Origin: Ralstonia pickettii DTP0602
GTDB taxonomy: Bacteria; Pseudomonadota; Gammaproteobacteria; Burkholderiales; Burkholderiaceae
Direction: 5' to 3'
Assembly (NCBI GenBank): GCA_000471925.1
Contig: CP006668.1
Coordinates: 1,116,001 to 1,180,000 of the forward strand
DNA: 64,000 bases
Under the pieces are notes generated by a model. The model was not told where the DNA came from. It ran no database searches and saw nothing but the letters and a program-made list of their open reading frames with translations. Shown here piece after piece: positions 44,534 to 56,500 of the stretch (its first letter is position 1; each line of letters opens with the position of its first letter). The position numbers were made by a program, and so were the translations under genes.

Positions 44534-45517
44534 ATGTTCACTTTTCTGTCCCGCAAGCCCTTCCAATGTCTTCTTGCCGGCGTGGTCGCGGCGGTGGCAG
44601 TAGTTCCACACGCGCGCGCTGAGTATCCCGACAAGCCCATTAAGTATGTCTTGAGCGCTGGCGCGGGATCAGGGCCCGATTCGCTGATGCGACTAGTACT
44701 GCAAGACGTGGGCAAGCGACTTGGGCAGACGATTGTTGTCGACAATCGCCCAGGGGGAGGAGGCCTTATCGCGATGCAGTCGATCGCAAATGCGGCCCCC
44801 GATGGTTACACGATCGGCCATGGCAATACGCAGACTCTGGGCATCAACCCGAGTATGAATAAGGCCTCCAAGACGGCTGCCGATCATGTGCAACTGATTG
44901 TCCAGGTGGGATACACCCCGAACCTTCTGTCAGTCTCGCCGAAGCTTCCCGTCAACTCGGTGAAGGATCTGGTTGCATACGGCAAATCCCGTCCGGGCAA
45001 GCTGATGTTTGCCTCTGCAGGAAACGGCACTTCCGGTCACCTGAGCGGCGAGCTCTTCAAAAAGATGACCGGCATCGAAATGATCCATGTGCCGTACAAG
45101 ACTGCGCCGGCTGGCGTCAATGACGTAATGGCAGGTCACGTTGACCTGGTGTTCGACAACCTGGCGGGGAGCCTTGCCGCAGCGAAGAGTGGAAAGCTAA
45201 AAGCCCTGGCTGTGACAGGACCCAAGCGCTCGCCGCTAATGCCTGATCTCCCGACTGTATCGGAAGCCGGTGTTCCCCAGTTCGAAGTTGTTGCATGGTC
45301 GGGTGTCATTGCGCCGGAAGGTTTGCCACCAGCCATTGCGCAAAAGATCAACACGGCAGTGAATCAAACGCTGAAGGACCCTCACGTTATCGAAGGGATG
45401 CGCGATCTGGGCTATGTCATCGTAGGCGGTACCGCGGCAGACTTTTCGACCGTTGTGAAGAAAGAACGCGCCAAATGGGGCGACATCGTTAAGCGCTCCG
45501 GCGCGGCGACTGACTAA
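44534..45517 (+). CDS. TctC/Bug-family receptor, MmgE/PrpD-linked
   Basis: 327 aa. Signal stretch QCLLAGVVAAVAVVPHARA, then YPDKPIKYVLSAGAGSGPD in place of the usual VPF-GG wording, APDGYTIGHGNTQTLGINPS, HVPYKTAPAGVNDVMAGH and LKALAVTG. The altered N-terminal binding loop suggests a ligand different from the other receptors. It is the first gene of an operon with an MmgE/PrpD enzyme and an M20 peptidase. Confidence 0.85.
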   Translation: MFTFLSRKPFQCLLAGVVAAVAVVPHARAEYPDKPIKYVLSAGAGSGPDSLMRLVLQDVGKRLGQTIVVDNRPGGGGLIAMQSIANAAPDGYTIGHGNTQTLGINPSMNKASKTAADHVQLIVQVGYTPNLLSVSPKLPVNSVKDLVAYGKSRPGKLMFASAGNGTSGHLSGELFKKMTGIEMIHVPYKTAPAGVNDVMAGHVDLVFDNLAGSLAAAKSGKLKALAVTGPKRSPLMPDLPTVSEAGVPQFEVVAWSGVIAPEGLPPAIAQKINTAVNQTLKDPHVIEGMRDLGYVIVGGTAADFSTVVKKERAKWGDIVKRSGAATD

Positions 45518-45628
45518 TCGGCGCACAACAACATGCCCGTCCCCATGAGTGGCGATGGGCAACTCTCCTGCTTCTCTTTCCCAGTCCACCAACTTAAGTT
45601 GAGGCCTCCTGCCTCGGAGAACACTCGT

Positions 45629-47002
45629 ATGTCCGTTTTGGAAACTCTGGCCGATTGGATCACCACCCGAAATAGTGAGTGGCCCGAAAGCTGTTTGTCG
45701 CGCGCCAGTCATGCCTTTAGCGACACAATTGCCTGCATCGTCGCGGGAAGTGCGGACCCCGTAAGCACCAAGGTTGGAGCGGGCGTCAGCCTCTGGGGCA
45801 CTGGTGCTGCCACGATCATCGGCACAAAAAAGAAAGCCCCAGCACCCTGGGCCGCAATGGTCAACGGGACCGCTGCGCACGTACTTGAAATCGACGACAA
45901 CTACTACCCGGCACTGACTCACGCATCCGCCATCTTGGTGCCCGCCTTGATCGCCTTGGGTGACGAAGTTGACGCAAGTGGTGCCGATCTTCTGGACGCA
46001 TTTATCGTTGGTCTGGAACTTCATGCGGTCCTGGGGCGTGGCGTCAATCGGTCGCACTACTTCGCCGGCTGGCATCCGACCGCTACCGTCGGCTGCATCG
46101 GGACAGCGGGTGCTTGCGCGCGACTTCTGAAGGTGGACAAGGCGGCCACGGTCGCCACAATGAGCCTCGCAGTAAGCATGGCATCTGGCAACAAGGCTCA
46201 ATTCGGAACGGAGGCGAAATCGTTCCAATGCGGCATGGGCGCTTCAAATGCAATCGTTGCCGCACGGCTCGGACAAGCCGGGGTACAGGGCAATCCTGAA
46301 GTACTGGAAGACCCGCAAGGATTTCTCGCCCTGTACGGTGGTCCCGCACCTCGTGGCTGGGAGGAGCCGCTGAAGAAGCTCGACAACCCGCTTGCGCTGG
46401 AAGAGTTCGGACTCGCCCCAAAGCGCCACGCATGCTGCGGCTCCGCCCACAATTCCATCGACTGTGTCCTCGATCTGAAGCGGCAGCATGGCTTCTCGGC
46501 CGAGGACGTCGAGTCTATCGATATTCTGGTCGGTGCGAGCAACAAGAAGAATCTGCGCTACGACGACCCGCAGGACGAATTCCAGGCGCGATTCTCAATG
46601 CAATACAACATCGCGCTTGCCCTTTTGCAAGGGAAGGTCACGCTTTCCGATTTCACGGCAGATGCGGTAAAGCGTAAAGAGGTTCGCAAGCTTTTCAGTC
46701 TGGTAACGCTGAATGCCAGAAAGTTCGAAGACGAACCGAAGGACCCGGATCAGCGGCCTCCCCATATCGTCAAGATTGTCCTGAAGGACGGGACGGTGTT
46801 GGAAACGCAACGTGTCTACGCGCGAGGACTAATCCAAGACCCGTTCAATGACGCAGAGCGTCTCGAGAAAGTGCTTGAGTGCTGCGAGCCCGTGATGAAC
46901 GAGGGTGATCTTGGGGAACTCGTGTCGCAACTTTCGTCGCTTCGCTCGCTGCCGTCGATTCGTACGTTGACTGAAGTGTTGGGGGGAAAGACGAATGACT
47001 AA
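45629..47002 (+). CDS. MmgE/PrpD-family protein
   Basis: 457 aa. The family includes 2-methylcitrate dehydratase, cis-aconitate decarboxylase and iminodisuccinate epimerase, all acting on polycarboxylates. Visible: SRASHAFSDTIACIVAGSAD at the N-terminus, AAMVNGTAAHVLEIDDNYYP with the conserved D-D pair (about 80-99), RSHYFAGWHPTATVGCIGTA, GTEAKSFQCGMGASNAIVAA, and LAPKRHACCGSAHNSIDCVL. The ATG at 45629 has GGAGA about 11 nt upstream, and the frame opens earlier. It overlaps the M20 gene by 8 bp. With a TctC receptor and a peptidase it may work on an amino-polycarboxylate. Confidence 0.8.
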   Translation: MSVLETLADWITTRNSEWPESCLSRASHAFSDTIACIVAGSADPVSTKVGAGVSLWGTGAATIIGTKKKAPAPWAAMVNGTAAHVLEIDDNYYPALTHASAILVPALIALGDEVDASGADLLDAFIVGLELHAVLGRGVNRSHYFAGWHPTATVGCIGTAGACARLLKVDKAATVATMSLAVSMASGNKAQFGTEAKSFQCGMGASNAIVAARLGQAGVQGNPEVLEDPQGFLALYGGPAPRGWEEPLKKLDNPLALEEFGLAPKRHACCGSAHNSIDCVLDLKRQHGFSAEDVESIDILVGASNKKNLRYDDPQDEFQARFSMQYNIALALLQGKVTLSDFTADAVKRKEVRKLFSLVTLNARKFEDEPKDPDQRPPHIVKIVLKDGTVLETQRVYARGLIQDPFNDAERLEKVLECCEPVMNEGDLGELVSQLSSLRSLPSIRTLTEVLGGKTND

Positions 47003-47925
47003 AGCTCGGGCCCTTGCGGAGGTGAGGAAGTACTTCGAGGAAGGCCATTTCAGAGGTGATCTCGCACGCAGGGTGGCATACCGCTCAGTCAGTGGGGCCG
47101 ATGCAAATGATGCCGACCTCCTCCCGTATTATGCCGAGGTGTTGGAACCGGACCTGACGGCAATGGGGTTCTCCTGTCGAACGATCGATAATCCAGTCCC
47201 TGGCGGGTCTCCATTCTTATTTGCCGAGCGCGTGGAGAATCCCGACTTCGTCACTATGCTGACGTACGGGCACGGCGACGTGGTTCCCGGCATGGATGAG
47301 CAGTGGGACGCAGGACTGTCCCCATGGCAACTGGTGGACCGCAATGATGCGTGGTACGGCCGAGGCGTTGCCGATAACAAGGGGCAGCACCTCGTCAATC
47401 TGACCGCGCTTCGTGAAGTGATAAAGGCTCGCAACGGGAAGCTTGGATTCAATGTCAAGGCGCTCTTCGAACTGGGAGAGGAGCGCAGCTCGCCCGGGCT
47501 CCGACAGGTGTGTCGCCAACATGCGGACATCTTGAGCGCGGACGTGTTCATCGCCTCTGACGGTCCGCGCGTGAGCAAGGAACAGCCCACCATGTTCCTT
47601 GGTTCGCGTGGCTCTGCGATTTTTGAACTCACCTGCTCGTTGCGAAGCGGTGCGCTTCATTCAGGAAACTGGGGCGGAATCATGAAGAACCCGGCGGTAG
47701 TCCTCTCTGGTGCGATCTCGTCTCTCGTCGACGGGAAGGGTCGCATTCAGGTGGCGGGCCTGTTGCCGCCTCCCATTCCCTTCCCGGTCCGGGATGCGCT
47801 GTCCAAACTTAAGATTGACAGCGAAAGTCTTGGCCGAAAGATCGACGAAGATTGGGGTGACCCGACTCTCTCCGCTGCAGAGCGCCTGCTGGGTTGGAAC
47901 TCCCTGGAGGTGCTCACTGTAGTGG

Positions 47926-49103
<1,178 letters not shown>

Positions 49104-49737
49104 CTAGCTCTTTCCTCGTCGATTCCGGATTGTCCTCCTATCGACCTGTCCGAGGAAATTAGACCACTACACACCCTAAAAGCCGGCAATCCCGAGAAGC
49201 CCGCCAATGCTATTCCGCCGGCAGCAAGCGCGTTCTTGCAGCTTCGGTTCGTAGTAGGGACCGCATGGGAATCCATTGAAGAGGTCGTTCGCCAACACCT
49301 GGACCAAGCCGGCTATACAGATGTCCAAGTGCGATTGCTGAGAGGATCGCCGGCAACACGTTTGGACCCTGCGAGTCCATGGGTCGAATGGGCCAACGAG
49401 GCGTTCCGCAGCGTCAGTGTACGGGAACCTGCAGTCGTTCCGAATCTTGGCGGCACTGTTCCCAACGACGCATTCTCCGACATTCTGGGCTTACCAACGA
49501 TTTGGATTCCTCACTCATATCCAGGCTGCAAGCAACACGCACCGAATGAACACCTACCCATTGCGATCGCCGCTCAGGGCTTGGCCATCATGACTTCAGT
49601 ATTTTGGGAACTCGGCGAGCCAGCCGCACGGTTGGCCCGCACACGCCAGCAAGCATCGGCGTGACCGCATCGGCGCCTAATCTCCTGGACGTAGGCTAAA
49701 AACTGTCATGTAGGTGCCAGCCGTTGGCAACGCAACT

Positions 49738-49773
49738 GGCCGAAGCGGAGTACCGCTTCGGCCATTCGTCTTT
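49738..49773 (+). terminator. intrinsic terminator after the M20 gene
   Basis: A perfect 11-bp stem GGCCGAAGCGG/CCGCTTCGGCC with a 4-nt loop, followed by ATTCGTCTTT, lies 74 bp downstream of the M20 stop. Confidence 0.8.
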
Positions 49774-50039
49774 AAGCTACCGATCGTCGCAGAATGGCTC
49801 AGGTCGAATGAGAGGGTGGGGTCTTCCACATGCTGCACTAAGCGTTGAAATTTTTTCAGCGGGTAGGCCGCGTTTCGCGGCTTTTCCGCGCATTCGGGAC
49901 TTGCGCGGCAGCGACCGCTGCCGCTCGGAGGACTGCAGGAAGTCTGTCTCCCCCCGAATCGCAGATGCCGTTTTCCCGTTTCAGTCAGCCTCGAATTGAT
50001 GCGTCAATCCACGCAGGCGAGTACTGTCCGGAGCTACCC

Positions 50040-50228
50040 TCAAGTGTCCAGGGTCACGCTGGAACAGACCCAAAGAACCTTCGCATCCTGATCCCCGGCA
50101 GAAATGCAGGCATGGCCCATAGCGCTGTCGAAGTAGCAGGAGTCGCCAACGGAAAGAGTCAGGGGAGCGTAGAAGTCAGTATGGCCGCTGAATTCTCCGC
50201 CAAGAACAGTAATGGCAGGGCCATCCAT
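50040..50228 (-). pseudogene. C-terminal cupin domain relic of an XRE-cupin regulator
   Basis: The minus frame reads GEFSGHTDFYAPLTLSVGD, then SCYFDSAMGHACISAGDQDAKVLWV, which closely resembles the C-terminal cupin domain of HTH-XRE/cupin_2 transcription factors. A stop codon lies 4 codons upstream of the ATG (50241-50243), and no HTH domain is found in a continuous frame. The gene is therefore truncated or frameshifted. Confidence 0.5.
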
Positions 50229-51069
50229 TCGGCGCTTGCGTTAGGCGCAGCCCGCCATCCCCGTTCTCAGAGTGTTGATATGAAGCCCGAAGTCAACTTG
50301 GGGTCGCGGTCGATACGGCCCTGAGCACCAAGGTCGCATTCGCCGCAAAGCAACTTGGCTGTTCGACCGACCTTATCGAAGGGCTGGCCACTCGACAAGG
50401 CTACCGTGAAGCGCTGAACCGAAGCCACGTATGGCACCTCGAATGTGGCCACGTCCTCCGGTGCCGGTGGCTGGCTTGTTCGGCCCTGACGACTCTTGCC
50501 GGACCTATTGCGGTCACGATTCCAGCGTCTGCCGACGCTGACGGGCAATCAAGCAGTCTCGGTCGAGAGTGTCGTAGCCCCGGTGCGGGCCCTTTTTATC
50601 GATCGTGCGACGGCATCCGCCATGTCGGAATGCCGTCCTCGAAACTATCGAACCACTCCCGGATCGCGTCGGCCACAAAGCTTGGATCACAAGTAGCGAC
50701 ATCCGGGACGCATGCGTGAATGAGGCCTTCCACGTCAAAACGTCGTTCCGCCTGAGCCCGCCAGGCGTCGCGGTCGCGGGCAAGTATAGCGAGATGCTGG
50801 TCTCGGAGCGGGGTGTAACGCATGGCTCAGACGGGGAATGGAGTTGCCCGGTATTGACGGCCACGTCGCCGATTTCTTGAACAGCTCGCTGCTTACGTCG
50901 ACCAACGGAAACCGGAAACGCCCAGGTCTTGGCTCAGCGTCACGGGATTGCACGCCAGTCCGCCTAATTCCGGATTTCCAGTCCAGCAAAAGCGCACGTA
51001 GTCCGGCTTCCGGTTTCCTACACACCCCGCGCCACCCTGCGTCGCTACCCCTTGCGCTCACCACCGATA

Positions 51070-51085
51070 CTGTATAAATATACAG
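51070..51085 (+). promoter_or_regulatory. LexA box of the imuA operon
   Basis: CTGT-ATAAATAT-ACAG, extended TACTGT...ACAGGTA, matches the SOS consensus and lies 52 bp upstream of the imuA ATG. LexA repression of imuA-imuB-dnaE2 is established in related proteobacteria. Confidence 0.9.
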
Positions 51086-51137
51086 GTATCGTAAACATCC
51101 TAAATCCTCGCCCACTGGCGAGCGATGCCAACTTCAC

Positions 51138-52022
51138 ATGACTGCGCAATCGTACGCAGCCCCACCCACGGCGGCGGAGGGATTTCTCTTCCCTGCGCCG
51201 ACCCCAGCCGCGCCAGTCCCGGCCACGCGCCAGCAGGCGCTGTCGGCGCTCGAGCAGCGCTACCCCGGGCTCTGGCGGGCCGGCCAGCTGGGCCGTGCCG
51301 GCAGCGAGTCGGTATGCCCGACCGGGTATGACGCGCTGTCGGCGGAGCTGCCGGGCGGCGGCTGGCCGGCGGGTGGGCTGACCGAGCTGCTGACCACGCA
51401 GGGCGGGGCGGGCGAGCTGCGCCTGCTGCTGCCGGCGTTGCGCACGCTGGCCGGAGCAGGGCGCCGCATCGCGCTGGTGGCGCCGCCGTACCTGCCCAAT
51501 GCGATGGGGCTGGCGGCGGCCGGGCTGCCGGCGCGCCAACTCTACTGGGTGCGCCCACCCGCCGGCACCGCCAGGGCCGCGCAGGCCGACATGCTGTGGG
51601 CGGCCGAGCAGGTGCTGCGCAGCCAGGCCTTCGGTGGCGTGCTGGTATGGCTGCCGACGGCCCGGCCCGAGGCGCTGCGCCGGCTGCAGGTGCTGGCGCA
51701 GGGCGGCGACGCGGTGGTCTGGGCGCTGCGCCCGGCCGCGGCGCTGCGCGAGTCGTCGCCGGCGGTGCTGCGGCTGCTGCTGGCGCCGCAGCCCGGCAAT
51801 AGGCTGTCGATCACCTTCCACAAGCGGCGCGGGCCGGTGCGGGATACCCCCTTGCTGCTGCGCCTGGACGGGATGGAAGCGGCCACGCGCACGGCCGCCT
51901 GGCCGTCGCCTGCGCGGGCGCCTTCGTCCTTGTCCTCTTCTCCGTCTTCTTCCGATGCCGTACTGGATCGCGGTGCACCTGCCGCGCCTGCCCCTGGACG
52001 CACTGCAGCCCACCTGGCCTGA
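51138..52022 (+). CDS. imuA: ImuA, SOS mutagenesis RecA-like protein
   Basis: 294 aa. ImuA is a RecA/SulA-related protein that works with ImuB and DnaE2 in damage-induced mutagenesis. Visible: ALEQRYPGLWRAGQLGR, GYDALSAELPGGGWPAGGLTELL (about 58-80, the RecA-like entry), GAGELRLLLPALRTLAGAGR, RRIALVAPPYLPNAMGLAA and QAFGGVLVWLPTARPEALRR. The Walker A motif is degenerate, as is usual for ImuA. It heads the SOS operon. The ATG at 51138 lies in the expected place after the LexA box, and the 3' end overlaps imuB by 68 bp. Confidence 0.85.
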   Translation: MTAQSYAAPPTAAEGFLFPAPTPAAPVPATRQQALSALEQRYPGLWRAGQLGRAGSESVCPTGYDALSAELPGGGWPAGGLTELLTTQGGAGELRLLLPALRTLAGAGRRIALVAPPYLPNAMGLAAAGLPARQLYWVRPPAGTARAAQADMLWAAEQVLRSQAFGGVLVWLPTARPEALRRLQVLAQGGDAVVWALRPAAALRESSPAVLRLLLAPQPGNRLSITFHKRRGPVRDTPLLLRLDGMEAATRTAAWPSPARAPSSLSSSPSSSDAVLDRGAPAAPAPGRTAAHLA

Positions 52023-53529
52023 GCCGGCGCCCGCCCCGGGTCCGTCCTCCGCCACCGGCACGCTGCACCATGCGCTGCCGGTGGCGGTGATGGCGCAGGA
52101 GCAGGTGGTGCTGGCCAACGGCCCGGCGCTGCAGCTCGGCGTGCGCTACGGCATGCGCCGCGGCGGCGTGCAGGCGCTGTCGGCGGATATCGTGCAACTG
52201 GAGCGCGAGCCGAACGCCGAGGCCGCGCTGATGGAGGCGGTGGCGCTGGCGCTGCTGCGTTTCACGCCGGCCGTGACCTTCGACGAGGAGCCGGAATCGG
52301 CCACGGTGATGCTGGACGTCACGGCCAGCCTGCGCCTGTTCGGCGGCCATCGCGCGCTGTGCCGCGCGGTGCGCGCCTGCGTGCGCCAGCTCGGCACCAT
52401 TGCGCAAGTGGGTTCCGGCCCGACCGCGCACGGTGCCGCGTGGCTCGCGCGCCAGCCGCTGCGGCGCACGCGGCGCGGCGTGGTGCGGCCCGCGCGCCGG
52501 GCGGTGGGCATGGCACGCCTGCACCGGCTGCTCGACGACCTGCCGGTGCAGGCCCTGCATACGCTGGCCGACCCGGCCTGGCTGGACGGCATCGGCTGCC
52601 GCACGCTAGGCCAGGTGCGGCGCCTGCCGCGCGCGGGCCTGACGCGGCGGCTGGGCCCCGCGCTGCTGGCGCGGCTGGACCAGGCCTATGGCGACGCCCC
52701 GGTGCGCTTTGCCTGGTATGCGGCGCCGCCCGCGTTCGCGCAGCGCATGGACCTGCCCGGGCGCATCGAATCGGCCGAAGGCGTGCTGGCCGGCGCGCAG
52801 CGCCTGTTGCTGGCGCTGGCCGGCTGGCTGGCGGTGCAGCAGGCCGGCGTCACGCGCTGCGTGCTGGTGCTGGAGCACGAACGCTACCGGCGCGGCGTCG
52901 ATACCGAGGGCACGCCCGTGCTGCTGGGCCTGGCCCAGCCCAGCCGCGATCCCACGCACCTGTCACGGCTGCTGCGCGAAAAGCTCGAAAAGCTCAACTT
53001 CCACGCCCCGGTCACCGGCCTGGCGCTGCGGGTGGAGGCAATGGCCGCCTGCGTGCCGCAAAGCGATGCGCTCTTTCCCGAGCCCGGCGGCACGCCCGAA
53101 GACCTGGGCCGCCTGCTCGATACGCTGATGGCCCGCCTCGGTCGCGACAACGTGCTGCAGCCCCGGCCGCTGGCCGACCACCGTCCCGAGCGCGCCAACC
53201 GCTGGGGCCCGGTCGACGAGCCGCAGCCGGGCGGCAAGGCAGGCGCGCTGCCCGGCGCGCTGCCGGAGCGCCCGCTGTGGCTGCTGCCGCAACCGTTGCC
53301 GCTGCCGGTGCAGCAGCACCGCCCCTGCCACGGCGGGCCGCTGGCGCTGCTGAGCCGGCCCGAGCGCATCGAGGCCGGCTGGTGGGACGGCGCGCTGGCC
53401 ACGCGCGACTACTTTATCGCCGAGCGCGCCGACGGCCTGCGCTGCTGGATCTTCCGCGAGCGCCCCGGTCATGCGGCGCAGGACGATGGCGGCGAATATC
53501 GCTGGTTCCTGCATGGGTTGTTCGCATGA
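51955..53529 (+). CDS. imuB: ImuB, Y-family polymerase-like mutagenesis factor
   Basis: 524 aa from the ATG at 51955 (MPYWIAVHLPRLPLDALQPT). The frame is open further up across imuA, but that part is not conserved. Y-family polymerase folds are visible (QLGVRYGMRRGGVQALSADI, ESATVMLDVTASLRLFGGHR). The acidic catalytic residues of true Pol IV/V are not obvious, as expected for ImuB, which acts as an adaptor. A QSDALF stretch near 364 could bind the beta clamp. The stop overlaps the dnaE2 start by 4 bp. Confidence 0.85.
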   Translation: MPYWIAVHLPRLPLDALQPTWPEPAPAPGPSSATGTLHHALPVAVMAQEQVVLANGPALQLGVRYGMRRGGVQALSADIVQLEREPNAEAALMEAVALALLRFTPAVTFDEEPESATVMLDVTASLRLFGGHRALCRAVRACVRQLGTIAQVGSGPTAHGAAWLARQPLRRTRRGVVRPARRAVGMARLHRLLDDLPVQALHTLADPAWLDGIGCRTLGQVRRLPRAGLTRRLGPALLARLDQAYGDAPVRFAWYAAPPAFAQRMDLPGRIESAEGVLAGAQRLLLALAGWLAVQQAGVTRCVLVLEHERYRRGVDTEGTPVLLGLAQPSRDPTHLSRLLREKLEKLNFHAPVTGLALRVEAMAACVPQSDALFPEPGGTPEDLGRLLDTLMARLGRDNVLQPRPLADHRPERANRWGPVDEPQPGGKAGALPGALPERPLWLLPQPLPLPVQQHRPCHGGPLALLSRPERIEAGWWDGALATRDYFIAERADGLRCWIFRERPGHAAQDDGGEYRWFLHGLFA

Positions 53530-56500
53530 CGGTCCTGCCATCGCTGCCCGGCTTGCTGCCGGGTTTGCTTCCATCCCTGCCCGACTATGTCGAGCTGCAC
53601 TGCATCTCCAACTTCACCTTCCTGACCGGCGCCTCGCACCCGGGCGAGTTGATCGAGCGCGCCTTTGAACTGGGCTACCGCGGGCTGGCACTGACCGATG
53701 AATGCTCGGTGGCCGGCACCGCGCGCGCGCACGATGCGATCCAGACGCTGCGCAAGCGCCTGCACGATGCGGTGGCGCGCAGCGCGGCACGCGGGGAGGA
53801 GGGCGTGGACGATCCGCTGCTCGACAACGATGACGAGGCCGCCGAGGACCACGATGATCCCCACGCGCACGCCAGCCGCCACCAGCGGCTGCAGGTGCTG
53901 GCCGCAGCCGCCGATGCCTTCTCGCTGCTGATCGGCAGCCGCTTCAGCCTGACCCCGGCCGATGGCTCGGAACGCCCGCCGCTGCGGCTGGTGCTGATCG
54001 CCCAGCACCGCGACGGCTTCGGCAACCTGAGCGAGCTGATCACGCTGGGTCGGCGGCGCGCGCAGAAGGGCACCTACCGCCTGCATCCCGAAGACCTGTC
54101 CGCGCCCGCGCCCGCCGAGGCGCACCTGCGTGGCATGCCCGGCTGCCTGGCGTTGCTGCTGCCCGACTATTGCGCCGATCCCGAGTTGCTGCGCGAACAG
54201 GCGCAGTGGTGCCGCGAGGTCTTCGGCGACCGCGCCTGGATCGCGCTGGAACAGCTGCAGGGCCACGCCGATGCGCTGCACCGCGCGCGCCTGGAGGCGG
54301 TCTCGGCGCAGACCGGCGTGCCGCTGGCCGCGGCCGGCGCGGTCACCATGCACGTGCGCTCGCGCAAGCCGCTGTCCGATGTGCTGACCGCGATCCGGCT
54401 GGGCCAGCCGCTGGCCGAATGCGGCATGGCGCTGGCGCCCAATGCCGAGCAGCACCTGCGCATGCGCCAGGTGCTGTCGCGCCTGTACCCGCGCGAGGCG
54501 CTGGCGCAGACGCTGAAGATCGCCGCGCAGTGCGATTTCTCGCTCGGGATGCTGCGCTATGAATATCCTGAAGAGCTGGTTCCGCCCGGCGAGACGCCGA
54601 TCTCCTACCTGCGCAAGGAAGTCGAGCGCGGCATGCACGAGCGCTTTCCCAACGGCATGCAGCAAGAGTGGAAAGACCAGCTCAAAGAGGAGCTGGCGCT
54701 GATCGAGGAAAAGCAGTACGAACCCTTCTTCCTCACCGTGCACGACATCGTGCGCTTTGCGCGCGCCAACGGCATCCTGTGCCAGGGGCGCGGCTCGGCC
54801 GCCAATTCGCTGGTCTGCTTCTGCCTGTACGTGACCGAGGTCAGCCCCGAGCAGGCCAACCTGCTGTTCGGCCGATTCCTGTCGCGCGAGCGCGATGAGC
54901 CGCCCGATATCGACGTGGACTTCGAGCACCAGCGGCGCGAGGAAGTCATCCAGTACATCTACGAGAAATACGGCCGCCACCGCGCCGCGCTGGCGGCGTC
55001 GCTGATCACCTACCGCTCGCGCAGCGCCTTGCGCGACGTGGGCCGCGCGCTGGGCATCGATGCCAGCGTGGTTGAGCAGGTGGTCAAGGGCCAGGCCTGG
55101 TGGGATGGCGGCAAGGGCTTTGTCGAGAAGATCGCCCGCTATGGGCTCGATCCCGATTCGCCGGCGGTGCAGCAGTGGGCCAGCCTGACCGCGCAACTGC
55201 GCGGCTTTCCGCGCCACCTGTCGCAGCACGTCGGCGGCTTCGTGATCGCGCGCCACAAGCTGTCGCGGCTGGTGCCGATCGAGAACGCGGCCATGGCCGA
55301 CCGCAGCGTGATCCAGTGGGACAAGGACGACCTGGAGTCGCTCGGCCTGCTCAAGGTCGACGTGCTGGCGCTGGGCATGCTGTCGGCGATCCGGCGCGCG
55401 CTGGAGATGATCCCCAACCCGGATCCCGAACGCGCCGCATTACCGACGCGGATGGAAGACATCCCCAAGGAAGACAAGCAAACCTACGACATGATCTGCA
55501 AGGCCGACACCATCGGCGTGTTCCAGATCGAGTCGCGCGCGCAGCAGTCGATGCTGCCGCGGCTGCAGCCGCGCAAGTACTACGACCTGGTGGTCGAGGT
55601 GGCGATCGTGCGCCCCGGGCCGATCCAGGGTGGCATGGTGCATCCCTACCTGAAGCGGCGCGAGGCCTTCCGCCGCACCGGCAAGCCACCGGTCTACTTC
55701 AACAGTGTCATCGAGAAGGTGCTGGGCCGCACGCTGGGCGTGCCGATCTTCCAGGAGCAGGTGATGCAGCTGGCCATCGACGCGGCCGGTTTCTCGCCGG
55801 GGCAGGCCGACCAGTTGCGCCGTTCGATGGCGGCCTGGCGCCGGCGCGGCGATCTGCGCCAGCACCAGGATGCGCTGGTGCGCGCGCTCACCGCCAACGG
55901 CTATCCGGAGTCCTTTGCGCTGGCGATCTGCAAGCAGATCGAGGGGTTTGGCGAGTACGGCTTCCCCGAGAGCCATGCGGCCAGCTTTGCCAAGCTGGTG
56001 TATGTCAGTTCCTGGCTCAAGTGCCACCATCCGTCGGCGTTCCTGTGCGCGCTGCTGAACAGCCAGCCGATGGGGTTCTATTCACCGTCGCAGCTGGTGC
56101 AGGACGCGAGCCGGCATGGCGTGCGGGTGCTGCCGGTGGATGTCACAGTGAGCCAGTGGGAGAGCACGCTGGAGCCGGCGGCGGAGGTCGATGTCGCGGA
56201 CGCGCAGGCCCGCACCCGGCCACGCCAGCCGCAGCACCCGCTGGTGCGCCTCGGCCTGAGCCGGGTCAAGGGCATGCGAGAAGAGGCCGCGCTGCGTATC
56301 GAGGAGGCACGGGCGCAGCGCCCGTTCGACAGCGTGGAAGACCTGGCGCTGCGCGCCGCGCTGGACCGGCACGATATCGATGTGCTGGCCGCGTCCGACG
56401 CACTGGCGCCGCTGGCCGGTCACCGCCGCCAGGCCCGCTGGCAGGCGCGCGCTGCGGCGAGTCATGCCGCGCATCGCGACCTGCTGTATGAAGCGCCGCC

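Larger units (their letters stand above)
49665..51069. other. 1.4-kb gap with a terminator and decayed fragments
   Basis: The stretch has a perfect hairpin terminator after the M20 gene (49738-49773) and a cupin-domain relic (50040-50228). A 75-aa minus frame, 50596-50823, reads protein-like (FVADAIREWFDSFEDGIP) but I cannot assign it. No complete recognisable gene is present. It looks like the decayed far end of the accessory region before the core imuA locus. Confidence 0.5.

Noticed and set aside
50596..50823. 75-codon minus frame with a protein-like stretch FVADAIREWFDSFEDGIP
   Set aside because: There is no ribosome-binding site, family match or context. It lies in a decayed gap, so it was kept only as a remark in the gap entry.
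52359..53525. Upstream extension of the dnaE2 frame over imuB, making a 1530-aa protein
   Set aside because: The extension is a low-complexity Ala/Arg/Pro/Gly frame antiphase to imuB. The DnaE2 PHP domain begins directly after the ATG at 53526, which overlaps the imuB stop.
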